Shown: positions 6,867-13,042 of the stretch, one piece after another
How positions within the stretch are numbered: the stretch's first letter is position 1
How the letters are laid out: each line of letters starts with the position of its first letter
Translations under genes and position numbers: made by a program
Assembly: GCA_910587465.1 (NCBI GenBank)
Contig: CAJUMS010000009.1
Location: 1 to 56,534, forward strand
Source: an uncultured Oscillospiraceae bacterium
GTDB lineage: Bacteria > Bacillota > Clostridia > Oscillospirales > Ruminococcaceae
Direction of reading: 5' to 3'
Length of the DNA: 56,534 nucleotides
The notes under the pieces: model-generated
Database searches by the model: none
Told to the model about the DNA's origin: nothing
Seen by the model: the letters and a program-made list of their open reading frames with translations, nothing else

Positions 6867-6940
6867 TTATTCGTCCACTCTGCCTTACACGCGGACTTGT
6901 GACCGCCGTTGGTGGCATTAGACAGGGGACATATGCCCCC
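6867..6940 (-). repeat. Intergenic structured repeat, copy B
   Basis: This is the second copy of the 57-bp core seen at 4802-4858, with one difference. It too begins just after a stop codon (the membrane-protein gene ends at 6946), is preceded by a hairpin of different sequence (GGGGGCATATGTCCCC), and leads into the Shine-Dalgarno of the next gene. The single substitution changes Ile to Val in the possible leader peptide and lies in the predicted 12-nt loop. Confidence 0.85.
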
Positions 6941-6945
6941 TATAT

Positions 6946-7236
6946 TCAATTGTCGAACTCAACATATTTCTGACGCTCGTTTATGATCTCGGCTCGCCCG
7001 AGAAGCCTGCCGCGCTCCATGCCCTTGTTATAAGCGACAAGCGTCTCGGTCTTAGCGCGGCGCTTTCCGAGACAGTACGCGACAAACGCGCCTATAAATC
7101 CTACCAGCACGGAGACCGCCAGAATAATAACGGTCTTCGGAGACCCCGCGCCGTAGATCATGGAACTGATGATCAGCGTAAACAGCGATCCTGCCCCGAA
7201 CGAGATGATCCAATCAAAAAAACTGTCAAACTTCAT
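6946..7236 (-). CDS. Small phage membrane protein
   Basis: The 96-residue product has two predicted transmembrane helices, residues about 7-29 (WIISFGAGSLFTLIISSMIYG) and 33-56 (KTVIILAVSVLVGFIGAFVAYCL). A basic and then charged C-terminal tail (GKRRAKTETLVAYNKGMERGRLLGRAEI) follows. The ATG overlaps the stop of the DUF6906 gene upstream. The topology predicts both ends in the cytoplasm. It might be a superinfection-exclusion or membrane-tethering protein, but nothing in the sequence decides this. It is encoded well inside the early operon, so a lysis role is unlikely. Confidence 0.75.
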   Translation of the reverse strand: MKFDSFFDWIISFGAGSLFTLIISSMIYGAGSPKTVIILAVSVLVGFIGAFVAYCLGKRRAKTETLVAYNKGMERGRLLGRAEIINERQKYVEFDN

Positions 7237-7409
7237 TTGTAAAGCTCCTTTCTTATAGTCTGTATTTCCGGTTGTGCTTTATCTGTACCCTTGCTTTGAA
7301 TAATCATCTCCTCGGCGGTGTCCCTGACGACCAGCCAATCCCCGCAATTATAATGAGCGGCTTGCATAAGCATTTTCTGCTTGCGCGTAGGATTTTTTCC
7401 GTGTTTCAT
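7233..7409 (-). CDS. DUF6906-type small protein (58 aa)
   Basis: This is a short gene between MuB and the membrane protein, linked to both by ATGA overlaps. The product starts MKHGKNPTRKQKMLMQAA and continues NCGDWLVVRDTAEEMIIQ. This is the characteristic layout I associate with DUF6906: a basic K-x-PTRxQK helix, then a NPxxWLVVKDTPEE-like strand. The family is common in prophages of Clostridia and has no known function that I can state. Coupled translation with the transposition ATPase suggests it is made in the same early burst. The frame, overlaps and motif all agree. Confidence 0.8.
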   Translation of the reverse strand: MKHGKNPTRKQKMLMQAAHYNCGDWLVVRDTAEEMIIQSKGTDKAQPEIQTIRKELYK

Positions 7410-8389
7410 TTTCCGCGCACCGCCTTTTCCAAGCCCCTGAGATCAAGGTTCATAATCTTCGCCATTTCAACCAGCCCATCGAGATCATATTTCCCGCTGT
7501 CGTAAGCGTTCCCGAAAAGCCGAACCGCGCCGCGCACTCCTTCGGCGGTTTGCGCAATTTTGTGTAAAAAAGTCAGTTCACGTTCTTTACCCTGCAATAT
7601 CGGGATCAGTTTTTCGATATCCGAATATTTTACATCAGCGGCTCGAAGCTGCGGACGCTGCCAGCCGCGATTCCTTACCTGACCGTATTGCTCGCTTGAC
7701 CGCCCCATTATTTTTTCACGTATGCCGTCATTCCCGACCAGTACTACGCCCAAGGTTTGTCCGCATCCGTCAAAATAATCCGAAAACGATCTCAATGTTT
7801 CTATACCCCAGTAGGTGAGAAGCTGTGCTTCATCTACTACGATCACCATTCCGTCGTGCAGCTTCGCGGCGATACTATTCCAAAGATCATCACAGCTTTG
7901 CGATGACGGCAAACCCATTGTCGACGCCAGTTTTTTCAAAACCGCCTTGGTGGACTTCGTAGTCGGATTGATAGTTATCATCACGCTGTTCAAAGCGTTA
8001 TCCGAAACGAATTTGCACAGCGCCTTGGTCTTGCCTATGCCCGCATCGCCTGTTACAATTGCAAATCCGCCTTTGATCTTAATGCTTTCCAGAGTCTTAT
8101 ATACGACTTCGGAGATCGTTGTAGGTGCGTACTCGACTTCCGAATATGTATTTGCAGCCTTTTCTTTCGTCTCAAAGTATGCTTTTAGAATGTTAAATTG
8201 CTTGCTGACAACGCCTTTGTATGTTTCACTGCGGAGCTGAGAAATTATTGATGACCTTACGCCGCACATTTCGCCTGCTTTGTGCTCCGAGCCGATTTCC
8301 TTTGCAAACACCTCAAACTTCTTTATGAGACCTTTCTGCTCTTCGGTCAGTTCAAATCTCTTGACCTCTTTCTGTTCTTCAGTCTGCAT
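7406..8389 (-). CDS. Transposition target-capture ATPase MuB
   Basis: This 327-residue AAA+ protein is encoded directly after the transposase, as MuB is in Mu. The N-terminal region, about residues 25-60, has a lambda-repressor-like HTH (FAKEIGSEHKAGEMCGVRSS). The ATPase core has Walker A GDAGIGKT at 114-121 and Walker B VIVVDEAQ at about 182-189. In Mu this protein filaments on DNA, selects targets, protects self DNA and stimulates the transposase. The ATG at 8389 follows an AAGGAAAGG sequence at the end of the transposase gene; the two genes are 1 bp apart. The tail is basic, fitting DNA contact. Confidence 0.93.
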   Translation of the reverse strand: MQTEEQKEVKRFELTEEQKGLIKKFEVFAKEIGSEHKAGEMCGVRSSIISQLRSETYKGVVSKQFNILKAYFETKEKAANTYSEVEYAPTTISEVVYKTLESIKIKGGFAIVTGDAGIGKTKALCKFVSDNALNSVMITINPTTKSTKAVLKKLASTMGLPSSQSCDDLWNSIAAKLHDGMVIVVDEAQLLTYWGIETLRSFSDYFDGCGQTLGVVLVGNDGIREKIMGRSSEQYGQVRNRGWQRPQLRAADVKYSDIEKLIPILQGKERELTFLHKIAQTAEGVRGAVRLFGNAYDSGKYDLDGLVEMAKIMNLDLRGLEKAVRGK

Positions 8390-8390
8390 A

Positions 8391-10394
8391 TCATTTTCCT
8401 TTCCTTGCACTAGCTGCCAGATTTATCTGATCAAGTGCAACTGTGATTTTTTCAATATTCGACAATTCCGGTTTTTCCTCCAGCCGCTCCTCCGAGAATA
8501 CGGGAACGAACGTCCGCGGCAGTTCGGGCTTGAATTTCTCCTTGCCCTCAACGCCTTTTTGAACCATCAGCTTGAGAATATCTATTTGCTTATCGGGATC
8601 AAGCGCGTCGGTAACGCCTTTCGATATTTGCTTTATAACGCGCTTGTTCTCATTGATGACGCGCTCCGCATTCGCGATATCATCTTTTGAGGCTTCATCA
8701 TTTTTATCGACAAGATAGGGAAGCATCAGCTCGTTGGCAAGCTCCCATGTCCACAAATACTTATCGGTCTCCATATCATAAACGCGCACCGACAGCGGAT
8801 TTGCGGGGTCGTAACGGACATACACCTGCTCGCCGATATGGAGTATCGTTTCCTTGCCGTAATACCACACCTTTTCTCCCGCGATACGCACAAACACGCC
8901 GTTTCTGCCGATCTTCTGAGGACGGCTCACGCGCTTGAGCAGCATATCCAGATTTGCCGCGTCCGCCTTGCGGAACGTCGTCTCCTTAATGCTCTCGTTC
9001 CACACGTCAAGGCGGCTCATGCCCTTATAACGCCGCTCCTTGCCGCCGTACCGCGAAACATTGTAATCCCCGTCGATATATGCGTCCAGCGCCGCTCTGA
9101 TCTGGAGATCGGTCGGCAGCCTGCCCGACTTCAATATCCATTTCAGCGATTCCTTGCGCTCGACCACCGTGCCGCCGCAGAACGTCCCGATCGCTCTTGA
9201 AAAGTGGTTTTTAAACGTGTAAAACGTTCTTTCAATGGGCTTTGCCTTTGCGTTCCGCACGATAGCGTTGTGCATTTCTATGTCCAGAAAGCTGAGGATC
9301 GTCGGTGGCAGCGGGTCTTTATTCCAGTACTTTTTGCGACGGTGTCCGCGCCCTCCGATATCCGAAACAAGGAACTCCGAACCGTTATCCACGTATATCG
9401 CCCGCGGAACGCCGAACCGAAGTATTCCGTGTCGCAGCGCCAGCAGCGTGCTGTCCGAGCAAGGATTATCGGTCAGATTCCAGCCGACCATGACCCCGCT
9501 CTTTGCATCCGTGAACGCCGTAAGATAAACGCGGTGAGGCTTTCCGTTCTCGCCCTCGGTGAAAAAGTCGAATGTATGGTTATCTGCGATCCACACGTCA
9601 TTAGCCTTTAAATCATCATAAAGCCGCTCTATATACGGCAAACATTTATCCGCAAATATTTTATCTCCCTCTCTCATATACATTACAAGTGCGTAAGGCA
9701 GAGCCTCCGCCTTGCGCCGAAAAGTCCGTTCCGACGGAATATTCCCCGCCGCCTCGGGGTAGTGCTCCCTTACCCACGTCTGTAAAAGCGAGTAACAGCG
9801 GCTGACGGGGAGCTTATTATCGTGCAGATACAAGCTGTAAAACGCGTCAAGCATATACTGAGGAATATCCGTTCTGCCCCTGTTGTGTCCGCCGCGGTGG
9901 TCGACAAGCCCGTCGATATTGCCGTCCTTATACGCCTTATATTTTCGGTACAGGATATCCGGTGATATGCTGATATTCGGATACTGCAGCTTGATCGCCG
10001 CGCAGAACAGCTCGTCAACCTTGCATTTTCCAAGCTCCGCGCCCTTTGCGTTCCGTGCCGACTGCCACTGCTTTATGATCTCGCACCAGAACCCGACGTC
10101 GCGCCGCTGATCGCCCGTAAGGTCTTGCAGCGTTATCTGCCGCGGGTCGGGCTTGGGAGCGGCTTTGCATGGGAGCGGCACGGGCTCGAGCCCCAGCTCG
10201 CCGCGCTTCTTGTTTTCATACTTGATCTGCAGCTTCTCTGGAAGCGCGGCAAGCGGGAAAACGTATTCGGTGCGGTTATTGGCGGCGCTGTCCTTTTCCA
10301 TATGCTCCAGCTTGCCACTTTGGGCGAGCTGCTGTACATATCTAAGACTGCACCCTTTCAGCTCCGCGACCTCTGCCGTGGTCAAATACTCCAA
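8391..10394 (-). CDS. Mu-type DDE transposase (MuA)
   Basis: The product has 667 residues, close to the 663 of Mu A. An N-terminal HTH segment (LTTAEVAELKGCSLRYVQQLAQSG) is followed by end-binding domains and an RNase-H-like core. The catalytic triad is Asp271 (WIADNHT), Asp336 (YVDNGSEF) and Glu388 (KPIERTFYTFKN), almost the positions of Asp269, Asp336 and Glu392 in Mu A. A C-terminal beta-barrel and tail complete it. The start is TTG at 10394, chosen because AGGAGA lies 8 nt upstream; no ATG fits. A rare start and an antisense RNA locus upstream (10433-10564) both point to restrained expression. Confidence 0.95.
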   Translation of the reverse strand: MEYLTTAEVAELKGCSLRYVQQLAQSGKLEHMEKDSAANNRTEYVFPLAALPEKLQIKYENKKRGELGLEPVPLPCKAAPKPDPRQITLQDLTGDQRRDVGFWCEIIKQWQSARNAKGAELGKCKVDELFCAAIKLQYPNISISPDILYRKYKAYKDGNIDGLVDHRGGHNRGRTDIPQYMLDAFYSLYLHDNKLPVSRCYSLLQTWVREHYPEAAGNIPSERTFRRKAEALPYALVMYMREGDKIFADKCLPYIERLYDDLKANDVWIADNHTFDFFTEGENGKPHRVYLTAFTDAKSGVMVGWNLTDNPCSDSTLLALRHGILRFGVPRAIYVDNGSEFLVSDIGGRGHRRKKYWNKDPLPPTILSFLDIEMHNAIVRNAKAKPIERTFYTFKNHFSRAIGTFCGGTVVERKESLKWILKSGRLPTDLQIRAALDAYIDGDYNVSRYGGKERRYKGMSRLDVWNESIKETTFRKADAANLDMLLKRVSRPQKIGRNGVFVRIAGEKVWYYGKETILHIGEQVYVRYDPANPLSVRVYDMETDKYLWTWELANELMLPYLVDKNDEASKDDIANAERVINENKRVIKQISKGVTDALDPDKQIDILKLMVQKGVEGKEKFKPELPRTFVPVFSEERLEEKPELSNIEKITVALDQINLAASARKGK

Positions 10395-10432
10395 AAAAAT
10401 CTCTCCTTTCGCTAAAATTTTCCAAAAAGCTC

Positions 10433-10461
10433 TTGACAAAAGCCCTTAACTCTGCTATACT
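10433..10461 (+). promoter_or_regulatory. Promoter for antisense RNA: TTGACA-17-TATACT
   Basis: TTGACA at 10433-10438, a 17-bp spacer and TATACT at 10456-10461 form a near-consensus housekeeping promoter on the plus strand, opposite to the early operon. It lies in the 69-bp gap between the transposase start and the 63-codon ORF. The expected start, A at 10468, is the first base of a long stem. Confidence 0.75.
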
Positions 10462-10463
10462 TA

Positions 10464-10655
10464 TTACAGAGCCTTTTGTTCATTTTCAAGCAAGTCTTGA
10501 ACGTCATGCAGAAGCGACTGCGCTGTCGAAATGAGCTGTCGTTTCTGCAAGGGCTCTATTTTTTGTGCCTCGGCACCGGAAATATAAACGTACATTTCCA
10601 AGAACCATGCCACAAGCAGATCACGTGTGACGGCGTTAAATTCCTCTTTAGTCAT
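10464..10655 (-). CDS. Small early phage ORF (63 aa) upstream of the transposase
   Basis: The 63-residue product (MTKEEFNAVTRDLLVAWFLEMY to LLHDVQDLLENEQKAL) is largely helical and acidic. The ATG has GAGGTG 7 nt upstream, and the gene lies in line with the operon. I do not recognise it. Most of its 3' half is covered on the other strand by a convincing promoter-RNA-terminator unit (10433-10564). So either this coding sequence and the antisense RNA share the DNA, or the frame is open by chance. The Shine-Dalgarno favours a real gene. Confidence 0.55.
   Translation of the reverse strand: MTKEEFNAVTRDLLVAWFLEMYVYISGAEAQKIEPLQKRQLISTAQSLLHDVQDLLENEQKAL
10468..10564 (+). ncRNA. Candidate antisense regulatory RNA upstream of the transposase
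   Basis: From the predicted start at 10468 the RNA closes on itself. AGAGCCTT (10468-10475) pairs with AGGGCTCT (10550-10557). TGCAGAAGCGAC (10507-10518) pairs with GTCGTTTCTGCA (10538-10549); each stem has one G-U. Six T (10559-10564) follow, so the fold doubles as an intrinsic terminator. Expected length is about 97 nt. It is perfectly complementary to the early mRNA 70-175 nt upstream of the transposase start codon. Countertranscripts in that position control other replicons and transposons. No long ORF is present in the RNA. Confidence 0.6.
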
Positions 10656-10675
10656 ACTTTCACCTCTTTTCTAGG

Positions 10676-10765
10676 TTGAAGCCCAAGGCTTCATTCGACC
10701 TGCCATCATCAGCGCGGGGAGGTCATTTCCCGCGGACGGACAACCGAGGTTGTCCGTTTCGGCTT
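10676..10765 (-). other. Cluster of three hairpins between early genes
   Basis: Three perfect inverted repeats follow one another: GAAGCC-3-GGCTTC (10678-10692), CGCGGG-10-CCCGCG (10713-10734) and ACGGACAAC-CGAG-GTTGTCCGT (10736-10757). None is followed by a T-run on either strand. They occupy the only sizeable gap in this part of the early operon, between the metallopeptidase-like gene and the 63-residue ORF. Possible roles are RNA processing, stability or transposase/MuB binding to DNA; the sequence does not decide. Confidence 0.6.
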
Positions 10766-11081
10766 ATCTGATCTTTTCCAGAACAATATCACGGTAAAGC
10801 TTGATAGCGTCAAAATACGTCCCGATAAAGTCGCACATCTTTTCCTCGTCAACGTTATCCAGATCAACGTCATAGGAATAAGCGACCGCATGAACCAGCT
10901 CGTGTGTGACGATTTTCTCCATCAGACCTTTGGGGAGATCGCCGTCTATGTATATCTCGCATTCCCGCATAAGCGCCACTCCATACAATGACGGTTTGCC
11001 GTTATCGTCGGTAAGCTCGTCGTGGTTCTGTGATACGAAGTGAACCTTCCACTCAAAGCCGTTGATTATTATTGTTATCAT
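10764..11081 (-). CDS. Putative zinc metallopeptidase-like early phage protein
   Basis: The product is 105 residues from an ATG with AAAGGAG upstream. A compact motif THELVHAVAYSYD (HELxH, residues about 60-72) followed by EEKMCDFIGTYF fits the HExxH zinc site of small M78/SprT-like phage peptidases. The second motif helix supplies an acidic ligand. The N-terminus is a beta hairpin (ITIIINGFEWKVHFV). ImmA-type members cut repressors, so a role in the lysis-lysogeny switch is conceivable, but no partner evidence is present. It overlaps the upstream gene by 29 nt. Confidence 0.65.
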   Translation of the reverse strand: MITIIINGFEWKVHFVSQNHDELTDDNGKPSLYGVALMRECEIYIDGDLPKGLMEKIVTHELVHAVAYSYDVDLDNVDEEKMCDFIGTYFDAIKLYRDIVLEKIR

Positions 11082-11442
11082 TGTGCCGCTCCTTTCTCAG
11101 CCTGTCCACCTCCGCGCACATCTCGTCAACAAGCTGTGCCGTGCTTTTAAGATCAGCCCTTATCTGTTCCAAGCCGCTTATAAGGTCATCGGGGAGCGGC
11201 TTGTTATCCTCGATCATATGTATGTACATATTGTCCTCGAACCATTCAAAGGCTCTCGCGCAGAAATCCCATTCCGCCTCCTCGCGGTCAACGAAATAGT
11301 GACCGCAGCATACGCCCTCGCCGTCGTCATCAACTTCCCACACCGCATAAGGACTTGGAGCGGTAGGCGACTTTCCCATAACATAACCGTTTGCCTTCGC
11401 GATAATCACGTAGCTCTGAATTTTTATCCCGATAAATATCAT
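11053..11442 (-). CDS. Early phage protein of unknown function
   Basis: This 129-residue protein has a clear AAGGAGG before its ATG. An N-terminal beta-rich part contains YAVWEVDDDGEGVCCGHYFVDREEAEWDFCARAFEWF, which reads like a small alpha/beta domain for ligand or nucleic-acid contact. The C-terminus, from about residue 85, is a coiled-coil helix (DDLISGLEQIRADLKSTAQLVDEMCAEVDRLRKE) ending in Asn-rich sequence. I do not recognise a named family. The 3' end overlaps the metallopeptidase-like gene by 29 nt, indicating coupled translation. Confidence 0.75.
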   Translation of the reverse strand: MIFIGIKIQSYVIIAKANGYVMGKSPTAPSPYAVWEVDDDGEGVCCGHYFVDREEAEWDFCARAFEWFEDNMYIHMIEDNKPLPDDLISGLEQIRADLKSTAQLVDEMCAEVDRLRKERHNDNNNNQRL

Positions 11443-11451
11443 ATAGCCTCC

Positions 11452-11619
11452 TTACTCCACAAACGCCCGCTTGGTGTAATCGAACACGCCGAAGAACTCG
11501 CCGTTGACGAAAACGTTCCCGATCGTGTCGGTGTCTGCGGTGATCTCGAGCTCCCGAGCCCGAACGCCCAACGCCGCGAGAGCGGCTATGATAATGGGCT
11601 TTTTGTCCTTGATCTTCAT
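11452..11619 (-). CDS. Small conserved-type phage protein (55 aa)
   Basis: A 55-codon gene starts at ATG 11619 with AGGAGG 9 nt upstream and stops 9 nt before the next gene. The product (MKIKDKKPIIIAALAALGVR, then ELEITADTDTIGNVFVNGEFFGVFDYTKRAFVE) has a helix followed by beta strands with xVNGxxFGxFD. I have the impression of a family common in Clostridia prophages, without known function. Spacing and ribosome-binding sites on both sides support a real gene. Confidence 0.75.
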   Translation of the reverse strand: MKIKDKKPIIIAALAALGVRARELEITADTDTIGNVFVNGEFFGVFDYTKRAFVE

Positions 11620-11622
11620 ACT

Positions 11623-11832
11623 TCAGTCCTCCTCAATAGCGTCCATCAGTTCCGGCGGTATCTCAATACCAGCCTCTTGAGCGAATAAAACGACACTATT
11701 ATAATCGTCCTCCAGTATCTGGCTTGTATATTCCGCTGTGCATTCTGCAAATGTTACCTGTGCGTCAGGCATCTCCATTGCCTTTTTCGCGGTCGCTATA
11801 ACAAACTGTGCCAATCTGTCATTTATTGTCAT
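11623..11832 (-). CDS. Small acidic early phage protein (69 aa)
   Basis: The 69-residue acidic, helical product (MTINDRLAQFVIATAKKAMEM to QEAGIEIPPELMDAIEED) begins at an ATG that overlaps the TGA of the XRE regulator gene upstream (ATGA). AGGAGG lies 7 nt before the start. No motif is recognised. The high acidic content and small size are compatible with a DNA-mimic or a partner for another early protein, but this is speculation. The gene is certain as a frame in the operon; function is unknown. Confidence 0.7.
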   Translation of the reverse strand: MTINDRLAQFVIATAKKAMEMPDAQVTFAECTAEYTSQILEDDYNSVVLFAQEAGIEIPPELMDAIEED

Positions 11833-12032
11833 GATATCCTCCTTCCAATCATCTCGTCGGTCGAGCAGCGGAACACGTCCGCCGCCGCGACCACAACTCT
11901 GAGCGGCGGCACTTTATAACCCGTCTCATAGCTGTTGATATTCTGTCTTGACACTCCAAGGCGTTCTGCGAGGTCGGCTTGTGTCATGCGGTACGCCTCG
12001 CGCTTTCGCCGTAAAATATCGCCGAACTCCAT
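11829..12032 (-). CDS. Small XRE-family HTH regulator (Cro/Ner-like)
   Basis: This 67-residue protein is almost entirely an HTH_3 domain: MEFGDILRRKREAYRMTQADLAERLGVSRQNINSYETGYKVPPL. It carries the QADLAERLGVSxxxINxYExG hallmark and ends with FRCSTDEMIG. AAAGGAGG precedes the ATG. In Mu the early operon contains Ner, a small HTH negative regulator, and lambdoid phages have Cro. A similar role here, damping the early and repressor promoters, is a reasonable inference from position. Its operator is unknown; the two TCCA-N6-TGGA sites at 12962-13006 are candidates shared with the main repressor. Confidence 0.85.
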   Translation of the reverse strand: MEFGDILRRKREAYRMTQADLAERLGVSRQNINSYETGYKVPPLRVVVAAADVFRCSTDEMIGRRIS

Positions 12033-12068
12033 ACTAAAACCTCCTTTTTAAAGCTCTGAAAAGCCTTT

Positions 12069-12200
12069 TTAATCGTTAATCTCCGCAAATAAGCGTCCAA
12101 CCTCCACCATGATCTCGGCGATCTCCTCCGCGCGTTCCGCCGAGTAGGGCTTTACGGGAGCGAGCTCGTCAGCGTCGAGCGGTAATTCCTCATAATCCAT
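12069..12200 (-). CDS. Small acidic early phage peptide (43 aa)
   Basis: A 43-codon frame starts at ATG 12200 with GAGGTGAAC upstream and fills the gap between antirepressor and XRE regulator. The product (MDYEELPLDADELAPVKPYS, then AERAEEIAEIMVEVGRLFAEIND) is strongly acidic with a C-terminal amphipathic helix. No family is recognised. Shine-Dalgarno, operon fit and non-random composition support coding. It may modulate a neighbouring regulator. Confidence 0.6.
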   Translation of the reverse strand: MDYEELPLDADELAPVKPYSAERAEEIAEIMVEVGRLFAEIND

Positions 12201-12212
12201 GATCTGTTCACC

Positions 12213-12860
12213 TCACCTATAAAAACTCTTTCTGTATCTGCAAATCGCGGAATTGCTTATTGCGATGCCAAATCTCGCCAGATACTCGCGAATATCGTCG
12301 TAACTGAACTTGTCTGTAAGCATCATATCGTCAACTTGTCTGCGGACATCTTCGTCAAGCCGACGAATAATGCCCGGAGCAGCTTTGCGGCGGGGCAGAG
12401 GTGCGGCGATACTTGCGGCACGCAGTTCCTCTAAAGGATCATAATAAGGGTTTAGCTGCTTCAAAATAGGCGTGATCTGCTTTATAACCTCGCCTACCAC
12501 CGCCGTTGCCGTTTTCGCGATCAGCTCCTCGGCGTTGCCTATGTAACCGCCGCTGCGTCGGATCGTTGGAAGAACCTCGGCAGTGACCCACTTGCGAAAA
12601 GGCTTTGCTTCAGGCTTATCCGAGCGGAGAATGACATTGTACAAACCGCTTTCGCTGATTATCGTCATTTCCTGCACTCCGCCAAGGGTGTCAATTTGAC
12701 TTACACCCTTCTCGTCTTCATCAAGACGGTCAACAACCATTCGGGAATTTGATAATCCTAAAATGTCGCACACGTCCTTAAGTACCCACCACGGCTCGCC
12801 GTTTTGTTCAACAGTACGTACCTGCGCACCGTTGTAAGAAAAAACCTTTAATGCGTTCAT
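12213..12860 (-). CDS. Bro-N phage antirepressor with DUF3486-like C-terminal HTH
   Basis: The product has 215 residues from ATG 12860, chosen for the AGGAGG 10 nt upstream. Residues 1-105 match the Bro-N domain: WWVLKDVCDILGLSNSRMVVDRLDEDEKG, then SESGLYNVILRSDKPEAKPFRKWVTAEVLPTIRRSGGYI. The usual C-terminal ANT or KilA domain is replaced. Residues about 175-215 (VDDMMLTDKFSYDDIREYLARF, then ISNSAICRYRKSF) closely resemble the start of the phage's own DUF3486 protein. It is the first gene of the early operon. Antirepressors of this class relieve repressor binding, so it may favour the lytic path. Confidence 0.85.
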   Translation of the reverse strand: MNALKVFSYNGAQVRTVEQNGEPWWVLKDVCDILGLSNSRMVVDRLDEDEKGVSQIDTLGGVQEMTIISESGLYNVILRSDKPEAKPFRKWVTAEVLPTIRRSGGYIGNAEELIAKTATAVVGEVIKQITPILKQLNPYYDPLEELRAASIAAPLPRRKAAPGIIRRLDEDVRRQVDDMMLTDKFSYDDIREYLARFGIAISNSAICRYRKSFYR

Positions 12861-12954
12861 AAAAATCAACCTCCTATCTTGAAATTTATCCCACCTTGTG
12901 ATATAATGTAAATGGATTACTATGCCTTTCAATGCCCCTGTGGGGTACAACTAT

Positions 12955-12983
12955 ATTATAATCCATAATAGTGGATTTGTCAA
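12955..12983 (-). promoter_or_regulatory. Early lytic promoter, perfect consensus TTGACA-17-TATAAT
   Basis: On the minus strand, TTGACA (12983-12978), 17 bp, then TATAAT (12960-12955) give an exact sigma-A consensus that drives the antirepressor-transposase operon. The spacer contains operator site 1. An exact consensus implies that the operon is on unless repressor is bound. Confidence 0.9.
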
Positions 12984-13006
12984 TATAAAAATTCCACATA
13001 TATGGA
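12962..13006. promoter_or_regulatory. Paired repressor operators in the divergent control region
   Basis: Two dyads of form TCCA-N6-TGGA lie at 12962-12975 (TCCATAATAGTGGA) and 12993-13006 (TCCACATATATGGA). Their starts are 31 bp apart, about three helical turns, so dimers would sit on one face. Site 1 is in the early promoter spacer. Site 2 overlaps the likely -10 of the repressor promoter (TTGTCA at 12977-12982 with TATGGA at 13001-13006). Binding could both block the early promoter and self-limit repressor. Confidence 0.75.
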
Positions 13007-13042
13007 TATTTGGCATTTTGCACAATTTGACAAGGAGGAATT

